Below, in pieces: positions 17,056-25,143 of a DNA stretch of 25,143 nucleotides (position 1 is the stretch's first letter; each line of letters opens with the position of its first letter). Location: positions 1 through 25,143 of the forward strand of contig JAHBMJ010001868.1 of the NCBI GenBank assembly GCA_018398765.1. Direction: 5' to 3'. Both the position numbers and the translations under genes were made by a program. The notes beneath the pieces were generated by a model. That model was not told the origin of the DNA, did not search any database, and saw nothing but the letters and a program-made list of their open reading frames with translations. The DNA comes from Chromera velia (lineage: Eukaryota > Sar > Chromeraceae).

Positions 17056-17601
17056 ACTTATCATGTGGAACATTTTCATAATTATGAGAAGTTTCGACAA
17101 GAATCAACAGACCAGAAAGTCATAACCAAGCAATCAGAATTCCAAAATCTTTTTTCATAAACCTTCCAACCAACCTTTAAAAAAATATCTTACCTTAAGG
17201 CATTCTACTTAGAACATACCAGAAAGGAGACTCTAACAGTCTCTTGTCTCTTCTGCTAATACAGTTACGTCCTGTAGCATCTATAAATACTTCTAGAGGG
17301 CTTTAAGCTAAACCATTCTATCAGAAACGCTTTCCTAGAGTATAAAAACCTCCCAGGCGGCAAAGCCCTGTCCAAACATCGAGACCAACAAGATCTGTTA
17401 CAGTCTAATAAAGACTCAAGGCTAAGTATCATTTCTTCTCTACTAATTCCCTGTTATACATCTCTATATTCTCTACTTCCCTTTTGTTCTCCTTTCGACA
17501 TCTTAGTCAGCTTATATAAATCCGAATATATATACATTTATACATATACATTTATCTGGCTTTTTTCCTGGTTAAGCAAACTAGGAGTAGGTCAGAACAC
17601 G

Positions 17602-17619
17602 TGGTAACTTGCCAGCGAG
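17602..17619 (+). promoter_or_regulatory. Primer binding site candidate
   Basis: TGGTAACTTGCCAGC begins two bases after the 5' LTR. The leading TGG would pair with the CCA end of a tRNA. I cannot name the tRNA from the sequence alone. Confidence 0.45.
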
Positions 17620-17662
17620 AGTCAACCCTTCATCAGGAGTAAAAAAACAAATTACTTTTTAA

Positions 17663-18378
17663 GCCATAGAAACCACTCTATTTCTTACTAAAACTCCAAC
17701 AGATAGACCAAACATTCATATTCAACATTTCGGTAATTTTCTAAAATTTAAAACAACACATTTAAGAATTTTACATTTTCAAACACATTTGGCTGGATTA
17801 AATCTTGCAACGGTTCCTCCTTACAAGTGGAACCCTTTTTGTAAAACGTTGACAAAAAGCTGGTCTTGAATCGCATCGCTTGATCTCACAATATCTGGAG
17901 TACCAAATTTACCACATAAATTTCATGATCATAAATACATATTTGCTCCTGTAAATTCTACTCTTTAGTATAAATAAATCCCTGCAGCAGACAAAACAAA
18001 ATAACCAAACAAGCTCAAAAAAATCAACCTCCTATTAACTTCTACCAAAGCGCCCCCTACATCAGGAGAATACTTGAAATCATCATTGAAGATATTCGAC
18101 GGACACCTATAACAAACCGAGCAGAACAAGCACAGGCTTTTGTTGATAAAGCTCTCAAAAGAAACTTTAAGTTCATCAACAACCCTGAAAATTTAACCGT
18201 CTTTCTACTTTACCAGTACACCACCTACACTTGGGCACACAATCGTCAATCATCACGAACGCTCCAAGCACTTAATTTGGAGACAATCCCTCAAGAAAAA
18301 TATATTTGCTATCGACACCTCCATCTTCTACCCTTTCTTTTCTCACCAGCACGGTTTATTTGGGAGGGATTAATCTAA
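17663..18378 (+). pseudogene. Unrecognised ORF between LTR and gag, broken
   Basis: From 17663 one frame reads protein-like sequence (HIQHFGNFLKFKTTHLRILH, LAGLNLATVPPYKWNPFCKT) with stops TGA 17867, TAG 17966 and TAA 17975. A second frame, open from 17974 to TAA at 18376-18378, takes over with NFYQSAPYIRRILEIIIEDI, ALKRNFKFINNPENLTVFLL, TWAHNRQSSRTLQALN and LLPFLFSPARFIWEGLI. There is no ATG in the second frame. All three stops could come from CGA, CAG or CAA by C-to-T change. Together they would give roughly 235 codons of one protein, or two. I do not recognise the family; extra ORFs in this position are uncommon in LTR elements. Confidence 0.55.
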
Positions 18379-18415
18379 TCACACCCAAGTAAAATTAGTA
18401 AACAGAGTCTTCAGT

Positions 18416-19763
18416 ATGCCACCAGTACCAAAAGCAAAAGCTGTTGCCAAGGCAAAAGCAAAATCCAAAGCTCAGCCTAAAGCCAAAGCTCAACCAAAAG
18501 CAAAAGCAAAAGCTAAAGCTCAACTTACACCTCTACCCGTACAAGTAAATGAAGGAAATGAACATTCCGCAGTCAACAAAGAAGAAAACCCTCAAGAAAA
18601 CCCTGAGATACAAGCTGTACCAGCTATAGCGCCAATCAAAGATCAAGAAAACATAGAAATGCAAGATGTTGCCGAAATAAATGGACAACAGGTGGGACAG
18701 GAAAATCAAGGTAAACAATTATGTGAACCACCCTTTACAAAACCAACAGCCCCATGTGAATCCTATTCCATTACAAACGACAATTGGATCTCTTAATCCT
18801 AGCATCATGAGAGAACTCCAAAGACAGGGGGGAATTTCGTTTCAAATTGATAAACAAGGCATGTGGCAGCCAGTTTTTCTCGAAAACACGAGAGATAGCC
18901 GAAACTCATTAACCGATGTAACAAATAGACAACAACATGCTGGCAACAGTCATCAAGATATGTCCAAGGTCAAAATAGACCTGCCTACATTCTTTGGTGA
19001 TCGCTTGCAAGCAAAAGCATACTGGACTCACCTTCTTTGACTAAATAACCGAATGCAATGGAATTTTCTCGATTTTTGAGATATGTATTTCCCCTCCACT
19101 CTTACTAGTAAAGGAAAAACATGGTATGACCAATTACCGTCAACAAGACTCCAGCAGATAGATAATATAGAAAGAATGCAAGAACTGTTCTTGAAGGAAT
19201 ACGAAATCACAGAAGCTGACCAGTACTCAGCTAAAGAACGTCTCTTCATACTGAATCAGAAAGGAACAGAATCTGTCGATGATTTTGCAAGTCGATATAG
19301 AAGCCTTTGTAACAAATGCGGAAAAAACATTGACTCTGCCCAAGTATTCAGACATTTTATTAAAAGATTGAGAAATGAAATAGTTCGCGTAACATTGAAA
19401 TCAAAAACATACACATCTTTTCAAGACCTGTTACACGAAACAAAATCTTACTTGTACGTCAGCACACCAAATGTGAGTACGTTGAGTTGCCAGCCTGAGG
19501 TAATCGGAGCATCAGCAATTACTGAAGAAAACGGTATAGTCAAAACAGAAGAAGAAAGGCTTCAAATCCTTCTACAAAATGAAATGAGCAGAATACCCAG
19601 GAGTAAATTGAGTGATCCTAATTGTACAAAATGTGCGGGTACACATTCACATGATCCAAACACAGGAATGTGCATCGTTGGTGCAGATATTGTATATAAA
19701 TACTGTAGAAAGAAAGGTCATGTGATAGCAGCTTGTCTCCATCTTAGAGAAGACCAAACATGA
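18416..19763 (+). pseudogene. gag: Gag polyprotein, Ty3/gypsy-like, with frameshift and two stops
   Basis: It starts with ATG at 18416 and a Lys/Ala/Pro/Gln repeat (KAKAKSKAQPKAKAQPK), then a Gln/Glu-rich linker. Near 18710 the open frame shifts to one that continues NPSIMRELQRQGGISFQIDK. TGA codons at 19038 and 19077 interrupt it; both could be CGA arginine codons changed by C-to-T. The capsid-like core follows the retrotransposon gag pattern: PTFFGDRLQAKAYWTHLL, GKTWYDQLP, LFLKEYEI and SVDDFASRYRSLCNKCG. The end has a CTKCAGTHSHDPNTGMC cluster and a knuckle-like CRKKGHVIAAC. In that knuckle the first Cys of CX2CX4HX4C is Tyr, a single G-to-A change. Gag forms the cytoplasmic particle that packages element RNA. 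The stop at 19761-19763 is not followed by pol. Confidence 0.8.
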
Positions 19764-21194
19764 CTTTTAGATTATACTCATCTCACACTTTCCCCTCAAT
19801 CAAAGATCTGATTGATAAAAGCTTTACAAGGATAAATAAGTAAAGACACATCAGAAGAGTGGTTAATGAAATGAACTAATCGAGTCGTTTCCATGTACTA
19901 CTTTATAAGATGTATATTATCAAAGAAAAATTGGGAGAGAAGAAAATCAAAGAAAAGAAAACGTATCAACCTTATGAATATTACATACATACATACAGAG
20001 ACACGCACATACACGGAGCTGCAGACGATGTTATACCACGAACCAATGAAACCTCGAATAAAACTAAACTTTAAGTTCATTCTGGCTGTTGTGTTGTTTT
20101 ACTTATCGCTTTAATTCCATCTCTATATTAATTGGCGGGGGATGGCTCCCTACCGGAGTCATAGTTGCTCTGCTGGTAACTGTTGCCTGCTGTAAACCCC
20201 CAGTCTTTTCCTAAGAGTAGTTCTACAGCTAGAACAACCTAATAGAAAGACATATCCCGGTCCGGACTGCTGCTGAGTTGCACTTGCTGTGCTAGAGCGG
20301 CGGGATGATCCCTCTGTCGGCAGCCTGATCACCTGTGGACAAGGATCAGCCAATTAGAGGCTAGATTAGAGCCTGTGCGAGAAATATCCCTGCTGGATAT
20401 ACCCTACTGGCTCGCTGAAACACACACTGTCAGTGGAAAAAAAAAATGAAACCACAAAACACTGCACTGGCAACAGCAAAACCGCTAAATTGAACTTCAT
20501 AAGCACAGATGACGCATGAACACAACGGCACATAACCAACCGCAGGTTTCTTTTTCTTGTTCTCTGTCCAATTCCCCATCATTACAAGCTGTGCATCTTT
20601 CTTTATTAACATAAATGGTTACCTTTGCTGATGAAATAATGTTGTTCTCAGCTTCAAACCCGTCTCACAAGAAAATGAAAAGAAAGTTAAGACTAAAGCA
20701 TCCTCAAGTGGTCTTACCTGTACTTGTTCTCCATAAAGTCAGTCAATAAAAGAAGAAAAAAGAAAAAGATAATACTAAAGGAGAAAGAAGAGGACTCACA
20801 CAATCTTTATTAATTACTATACCAAGAAAAAAATCAGAAAAATAATTTTATCTTAAAAAACTTGGTAAGAGATGTAAAGAAAAAGATTTAAATCATATAC
20901 AATAAAATTGTGTGGAAAAACTGCAAAAATGTATGCATGAATCTTATTGATCTGCATGCCAGGTTTTGCTAACGCTGGCTAACGCATACAAGACGTTTAC
21001 TAATTTTTAGTACAAAGAAGGAAGAGGAATATGTTCTGTCATTCTTTCTCATTGCTTCTGCACGTGGACACGTACACAATGTCCATGTAATATCTAACAG
21101 ATCTGCTTCAAGATAATTTAAAATGATGCAGTCATGTGCTGACTTGATTATATGAAGAAAAGATCTTATTTAGACGCCCGTGGAATGGCATCTT
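19764..21194. other. Element interior without pol genes
   Basis: No reverse transcriptase, integrase or protease motif is visible in any frame. A 73-codon ORF (19893-20114) has a basic start and a hydrophobic end (FKFILAVVLFYLSL), and another short frame near 20130-20220 has a hydrophobic run (GVIVALLVTVACC). These could be membrane-anchor remnants or chance. The rest is AT-rich with many stops. Confidence 0.5.
21014..21040 (+). repeat. Second, inner polypurine tract plus LTR-start copy
   Basis: AAAGAAGGAAGAGGAA (21014-21029), then TA, then TGTTCTGTC (21032-21040) repeats the layout of the true polypurine tract and LTR start 177 bases downstream. Similarity fades after about 25 more bases. 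Confidence 0.7.
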
Positions 21195-21206
21195 GAAGAA
21201 GGGGAA
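21195..21206 (+). promoter_or_regulatory. Polypurine tract for plus-strand priming
   Basis: GAAGAAGGGGAA ends two bases before the TG of the 3' LTR. Position and composition are as expected for an LTR retrotransposon. Confidence 0.8.
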
Positions 21207-21208
21207 TA

Positions 21209-22279
21209 TGTTCTGTCGACCTTTCATGCTATAAAATACAAAAGGGTCAGACAGACTAAGAAGTAGTCAAATGGGCAAGCGGCCCTAGCATTCATGACAT
21301 AGTGGTTAGTACGTACGATTATAATAATCAAAAGGTCCTGAGCGTGGGTTTAATTCTTGTCTACCTGCTTTTTAAATCATATATTATTATCCGAAAGACT
21401 TTTTCTTCTGAAAGACTTTGGGACGAAAGACTTCCTCTTTTGAAAGACTTTGGGACAAAAGACTTCCTCTTGTGAAAGACTTCGTGATGAAAGACTTCCT
21501 TTTATGAAAGACTTCGTGATGAAAGACTTCCTCTTGTAAAAGACTTTATGATGAAAGACTTCCTCTTATGAAGGACTTTATGACAAAAGACTTCCTGTTG
21601 TGAAAGACTTTGTGATGAAAGACTTCCCCCTATGAAAGACTTTGTAATAAAAGGCTTCTACCCCCATGAAAGACTTTATGATGGCCTGTATCACTACATG
21701 ATGGCCTGTATTACTACGTGAAAGACTTTCGAAAGAGTTGTCATGCGGAACATTTTCATAATTATGAGAAGTTTCGACAAGAATCAACAGACCAGAAAGT
21801 CATAACCAAGCAATCAGAATTCCAAAATCTTTTTTCATAAACCTTCCAACCAACCTTTAAGAAAATATTTTACCTTAAGGCATTCTACTTAGAACATACC
21901 AGAAAGGAGACTCTAACAATCTCTTGTCCCTTCTGCTAATACAGTTACGTCCTGTAGCGTCCATAAATACTCTTAAAGGGCTTTAAGCTAAACCATCCTA
22001 TCAGAAACGCCTTCCTAGAGTACAAAAATCTCCCAGGCGGCGAAGCCCTGTCCAAACATCGAGACCAACAAGATCTGTTACAGTCTAATAAAGACCCAAG
22101 GCTAAGTATTATTTCTTCTCTGCTAATTCCCTGTTATACATCTCTATATTCTCTACTTCCCTTTTGTTCTCCTTTCGACATCTTAGTCAGCTTATATAAA
22201 TCCGAATATATATACATTTATACATATACATTTATCTGGCTTTTTTCCTGGTTGAGCAAACTAGGAGTAGGTCAGAACA
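21209..22279 (+). repeat. 3' LTR
   Basis: Begins TGTTCTGTCG and ends GTCAGAACA. It matches the 5' LTR throughout, with about 40 differences by eye, nearly all transitions, and one single-base gap near 21730. It carries the same tRNA-like segment and GAAAGACTT array. Confidence 0.93.
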
Positions 22280-22283
22280 GCTC
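22280..22283. repeat. Right target-site duplication of the LTR element
   Basis: GCTC follows the CA of the 3' LTR and pairs with GCCC at 16524-16527, one transition apart. Confidence 0.65.
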
Positions 22284-22986
22284 AGCACCTAGACAGGTGT
22301 AAGAAGCACAATGAGATTATGAAGGATGAATATCATAGGAATGTTCTAGTATGATAAGTTCTCTTCCAACAGCCGAGACAGTCCTGCTATGCACGTACTG
22401 TTTGCTAAGGGACCGACGGTGGACTCTACCGAAATCACCATCTCCAAGATTGGTCAATATGACGGCATGCTCTCATATCATATTTACACATAAGCTGAGG
22501 CAGAGGCAGAGAGGGTTAAAATCAATACAGAGAATATGCAGTTCCGCGGTATGGGATTTTATGTCCCTGAAAAGAAAGGGGGTGGAGAGAAAGAAGGGAG
22601 GGAGATCGAAAATGAGGAGGAGGATAAGGATGAGTTCGCGGGTTCTTCGGACGAACCCTTTGAGAGCGAGGGTGAAAGAGAGAGAATCCGAGAAAGAAGA
22701 CATGCAGACTCTCCTCAAAGATACAGCTGAGACCTTGGAGGAGGGATGGGATACATTTTATAAAGACGGAGTTGTGTACTTCACAGGCGGGCAACAGTTT
22801 ATTAATGGCTCTCATGAAGGAGCCATTGCCGCACACTCCGCCAACTTTAAGTTCAGAAAGGTATTATGGTTCATTCCCCAGGTACGTCTTGCCTAGGTAG
22901 ATGGGAAGCCAACAATTGCAGAGGATGCAAAGCACATCTTTTCTTTTGACGAGAAAATTCGTGTTATTACAGTGAAGATGGGATAG
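22284..22986 (+). pseudogene. Right half of the interrupted coding-like sequence, decayed
   Basis: After the duplication the frame continues AQHLDRCKKHNEIMKDEY to TGA at 22352. A second frame (about 22350-22730) reads SPAMHVLFAKGPTVDSTEIT, SKIGQYDGMLSYHIY, TAA at 22491, then MQFRGMGFYVPEKKGG and an acidic EEEDKDEF stretch. A third (about 22690-22986) reads DGVVYFTGGQQFINGSHEG, FKFRKVLWFIPQ, TAG at 22894, DGKPTIAEDAKHIFSFDEK. At least two frameshifts and two internal stops are needed. Some breaks could be introns: there is a donor CCCAG|GTACGT at 22882 and an acceptor-like ATATGCAG ending at 22541. The protein family is not recognised. Confidence 0.5.
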
Positions 22987-23130
22987 AAACTGAGATAGAA
23001 GGCCGGGCCTCTTGGCTATAGACTGACAATAGGATATTTCATACACAGTATATGTATTAGTCTAGGTATTAGTACATATGTTACTGAAATTTATTTAATA
23101 ATAGGCCGATTACTATTCTTTTTTAACATA

Positions 23131-23386
23131 CCCTAATGAATTGGAAGTTAAATTGGGCGTCGAATTGGTAGTACTACCAATTTTTTACCGCCAGTAACTC
23201 CCAATTTTGAAAAATTGGTACCTAGTCTAGTGAAAGAAGTACATGGAGTTTGAAGCTAAAATTTTGTGTACGGGCTAGACAAGGGCTCACTAGTCTCTAA
23301 CCGCAGTCCTTAAACTCTAATTCATTACAACGAACAAATTCTATGAACACTTAAAGTCACCTAAAAATTGGGAGTTACCAATTTTT
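23131..23386 (+). repeat. Left terminal inverted repeat
   Basis: It matches the reverse complement of 24548-24804 with scattered substitutions. It includes a perfect 20-bp palindrome (23163-23182) centred on GTAC and ends with CTAAAAATTGGGAGTTACC. Confidence 0.88.
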
Positions 23387-23509
23387 AAATAAGAATTTTT
23401 TATGACCGCCGAAAAAAAAATTGGTAGTACAAAAAAAAAAAAAGGGACTCAACTTGAAACTTTTGTTTTATATGTTATAGTGTACCGCTAACACAATACA
23501 AAACGGACA

Positions 23510-24292
23510 GTGGACAGCTCTATACAAGCTGCACGTACCAGTACAAAAAACAGAGCGAAAATCGATCCAATTGACCATGTAAGCCTACCAGAATTCATAA
23601 TGCCTCCATATGCTGGACAGTGGCTGCTGATCTTTGTTCAGATCATGCCCCTCTCTCCCGAACATCTCCCATTTAGTGGTTCCCAAACGTTTCAAATGGA
23701 GATTATATTCCTTCTTCTTCTCCTCTGACAGATTTTGGGGGGGGCAACATGGGTGTACTGAAAAACGACTAAGGAATCATCTGGACAAATTTTGGAATTA
23801 GGGTTCTTCGCCCACTTTAATTTGTCCTCGATGACCGATTTTTAAGTGGGTTTCCGAGGGATTTCAAGAAACAATAGAAAGATTAAATTGGGGGCTGCAG
23901 ATGTCAGACACGTTTTCTTTCGCGTGGTTGAGTTCATGGAAAAAAGGTGTCTGGACATTTTTGTTGTAGAGAACCCTCCTGCTTGTTCTTTTTACTTACA
24001 TTCGTGGACCCTTTCCACGTTGACAGGTTCAATCACGGATGAGAAACTTGCAGAGCTGAAGATGGTGATAAAGACTTGGCAAGACCTTTTTTGCAAGTCT
24101 TATGGGTGGGTGGTCCTGAAGACTCACTTCTACTTGCACTTCCCGGTATGGATCCGCCGGTTTGGGGAGTTGAACACAGCGAAATGCTACGGCTTTGAAT
24201 CGTATCATAAGAAGGTTTTCAAATGTTTTGTCCTACAGGGGGGACGTTATTCATATGATCGTTTTATTCTGGAAGATCTGGTTTTTGCGTAG
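23510..24292 (+). pseudogene. Transposase remnant, DUF4218/Tnp2-like segment
   Basis: One frame runs through both parts. 23510-23728 (IDHVSLPEFIMPPYAGQWLL) ends in TGA at 23726; further stops follow, the last a TAA at 23843. The open part 23846-24292 has no ATG at its front. Its core, KTHFYLHFPVWIRRFGELN followed by YGFESYHKKVFK, matches the pattern H-x-x-x-H-x-P-x-x-I-x-x-F-G ... F-E-x-x-H/N-x-x-x-K of the DUF4218-like region beside Tnp2 transposases of CACTA elements. No DDE triad is seen. Its position between inverted repeats supports a transposase origin; the family call is by pattern only. Confidence 0.45.
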
Positions 24293-24547
24293 TTGTGCAA
24301 GAGAAAGAAAGCCATGCAAGCATATTTTGCCGATGTGTCACACCAGGAGGGATTTCGAGCATGAATAACACTATGACACTATATAAAATTTATGGATTTA
24401 TGAAGTTTTGTGCAGCTACAACACTGTTCTATTACAGCGTTCTTTCTTTTCACGTATATTTTACTTTCTAGGAGAAGTTATAAAATTGGTAGTCAAAAAA
24501 AAAAAAATGGGTGTTGATTTTCTTAAAAATTGGTAGTTAGTCCTAGA

Positions 24548-24804
24548 AAAAAATCGGTAACTCCCAATTTTTAGGTGACTCTAAGTGTTCATAGAATTTG
24601 TTCCTAGTAATGAATTAGAGTCTAATGACTGCGGCTAGAGACTAGTGAGCCCCTGTTTAGCCCGTACACAAAATTTTAGCTTCAAACTCCATGTACTTCT
24701 TTCACTAGACTAGGTACCAATTTTTCAAAATTGGGAGTTACTGGCGATAAAAAATTGGTAGTACTACCAATTCGACGCCCAATTTAACTCCCAATTCATT
24801 AGGG
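24548..24804 (-). repeat. Right terminal inverted repeat
   Basis: Reverse complement of 23131-23386 with scattered differences. It carries the same palindrome at 24763-24782. Inside it, at 24483-24510, AAAATTGGTAGT followed by an A-run lies in the same orientation as at 23419-23445, so the innermost part is a direct rather than inverted repeat. Confidence 0.88.
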
Positions 24805-24925
24805 TAATCTTTACAGATATTGTGTATACATTATATTCTTCAAGTCCAGAATGTATGTAAGAATGTATGTATGTATAATAGGGCTGGGAAAAGGTTCATT
24901 GAGAAAAGGTTCAAATCTGAAAAAG

Positions 24926-24990
24926 TGAACCTGTTGAACCTGTTTTGAACCTGTTGAACCTGTTGAACCTGTTTTGAACCTGTTTTGCAT
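24926..24990. repeat. GAACCTGTT tandem repeat
   Basis: Six GAACCTGTT units are separated by nothing or by TT, in the order 9, 11, 9, 9, 11, 11 bases. Related AGGTTCA words occur just upstream (24895-24915). The downstream stretch to about 25095 is GC-rich, with a GGAGCC repeat (25065-25081). No gene is supported at the right edge. Confidence 0.9.
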
Positions 24991-25143
24991 GGAGGCCAGA
25001 CGTGCGGCCACTGGCACAAGGCCGGCCAGGCCCACGCCGCCCGCGGCCCATATAGGTAAAATAAGGAGCCGGAGCCGGAGCCGCGCGCACAGCAACTGTC
25101 CCCAGCCGGTTCAATCTATTGTATCGGACAGACGCATGTCAGC

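Larger units (their letters stand above)
16528..17599 (+). repeat. 5' LTR
   Basis: It starts TGTTCTGTCG and ends GTCAGAACA, so the ends form the 7-bp inverted pair TGTTCTG / CAGAACA typical of LTRs. Inside are a tRNA-like Pol III promoter pattern (16608-16687), an array of GAAAGACTT units (about 16711-17055), and a more ordinary 3' part with AGTCTAATAAAGAC at about 17402-17415, where AATAAA would suit the R-region polyadenylation signal. It is aligned base for base with the 3' LTR apart from one single-base indel. Confidence 0.93.
16528..22279 (+). mobile_element. Non-autonomous, gag-only LTR retrotransposon (5.75 kb)
   Basis: Two direct LTRs (1,072 and 1,071 bp, TGTTCTG...CAGAACA) enclose 3.6 kb. 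The order is LTR, primer-site candidate, an unrecognised broken ORF (17663-18378), broken gag (18416-19763), about 1.4 kb with no long ORF, polypurine tract, LTR. No protease, reverse transcriptase, RNase H or integrase motif is present, so it must rely on enzymes from another element, like the TR-GAG type known from plants. The LTRs differ at about 40 positions by eye (about 96% identical), mostly transitions, so it is not a very recent insertion. It is much more AT-rich than the exons around it. Gag looks Ty3/gypsy-like, which suggests the helper family. Confidence 0.88.
23131..24804. mobile_element. DNA transposon with long terminal inverted repeats, CACTA/Tnp2-like
   Basis: CCCTAATGAATTGG...CCAATTCATTAGGG ends are flanked by TA on both sides (23129-23130 and 24805-24806), suggesting a 2-bp target duplication. 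The inverted repeats are about 256 bases and highly similar. Subterminal motifs (AATTGGTAGT, ACTCCCAATTTT and their complements) occur many times in both ends, as at transposase-binding ends of CACTA-type elements. The interior holds transposase remnants. TA duplication would also suit Tc1/mariner, but the protein remnant does not. With several stops it must be non-autonomous. Confidence 0.75.

Noticed and set aside
16897-17100. Repetitive minus-strand ORFs in both LTRs
   Set aside because: They are translations of the GAAAGACTT array and carry no independent evidence.
23131-23140. CCCTAA at the transposon end as a telomere-type repeat
   Set aside because: It occurs once, not in tandem, and is fully explained as the start of an inverted repeat.
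23670-23700. AGTGGTTCCCAAAC motif recalling other repeat families
   Set aside because: Too short to assign and located inside the transposase remnant.

Overview
This is a eukaryotic genomic window. Its coding exons are GC-rich and split by conventional GT-AG introns with pyrimidine tracts, AATAAA signals follow stop codons, microsatellites are long and dense, and several classes of decayed transposon are present. No prokaryotic operon structure is visible. A repeat-rich, intron-containing protist with a medium to large genome fits; a chromerid-type alga would be my guess, but nothing in the window proves it.

Layout. 1-545 is a purine-only minisatellite with a 94-bp period. 546-1250 is AT-rich spacer ending in a possible terminal exon (1111-1249). 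1474-7407 is the best-supported gene: four exons (1474-3377, 3658-4647, 5081-5309, 5737-7407) join in frame into about 1597 codons. They encode a multi-pass membrane protein with PAS/PAC-type sensor modules and a proline-rich tail but no recognisable enzymatic output domain. 7427-12790 is a 5.4-kb stretch of microsatellites and pyrimidine/purine-skewed DNA with a 10-N assembly gap and no gene I can support.

12794-16288 holds coding remnants: an orphan exon-like ORF, a decayed block resembling a non-LTR retrotransposon (coiled-coil plus chromodomain ORF followed by a broken endonuclease-like ORF), and two exon-like pieces with good splice signals.

16528-22279 is a complete LTR element of 5,752 bp with about 1,072-bp LTRs. 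It carries a broken Gag and a second unrecognised broken ORF upstream of Gag, but no protease, reverse transcriptase or integrase, so it is a non-autonomous gag-only element. It is flanked by a 4-bp target duplication (GCCC/GCTC). Removing the element and one duplicate copy restores a reading frame across the junction, so it landed in coding-like sequence whose downstream half (22284-22986) is now also broken.

23131-24804 is a separate 1.67-kb DNA transposon with roughly 256-bp terminal inverted repeats, flanking TA, many subterminal AATTGG motifs, and a transposase remnant resembling the DUF4218-like segment of CACTA/Tnp2 proteins. The window ends in GAACCTGTT repeats and a short GC-rich stretch.

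Overall, one apparently intact receptor-like gene sits next to about 9 kb of nested and decayed mobile DNA. Many of the disabling changes in the LTR element are the C-to-T or G-to-A type.
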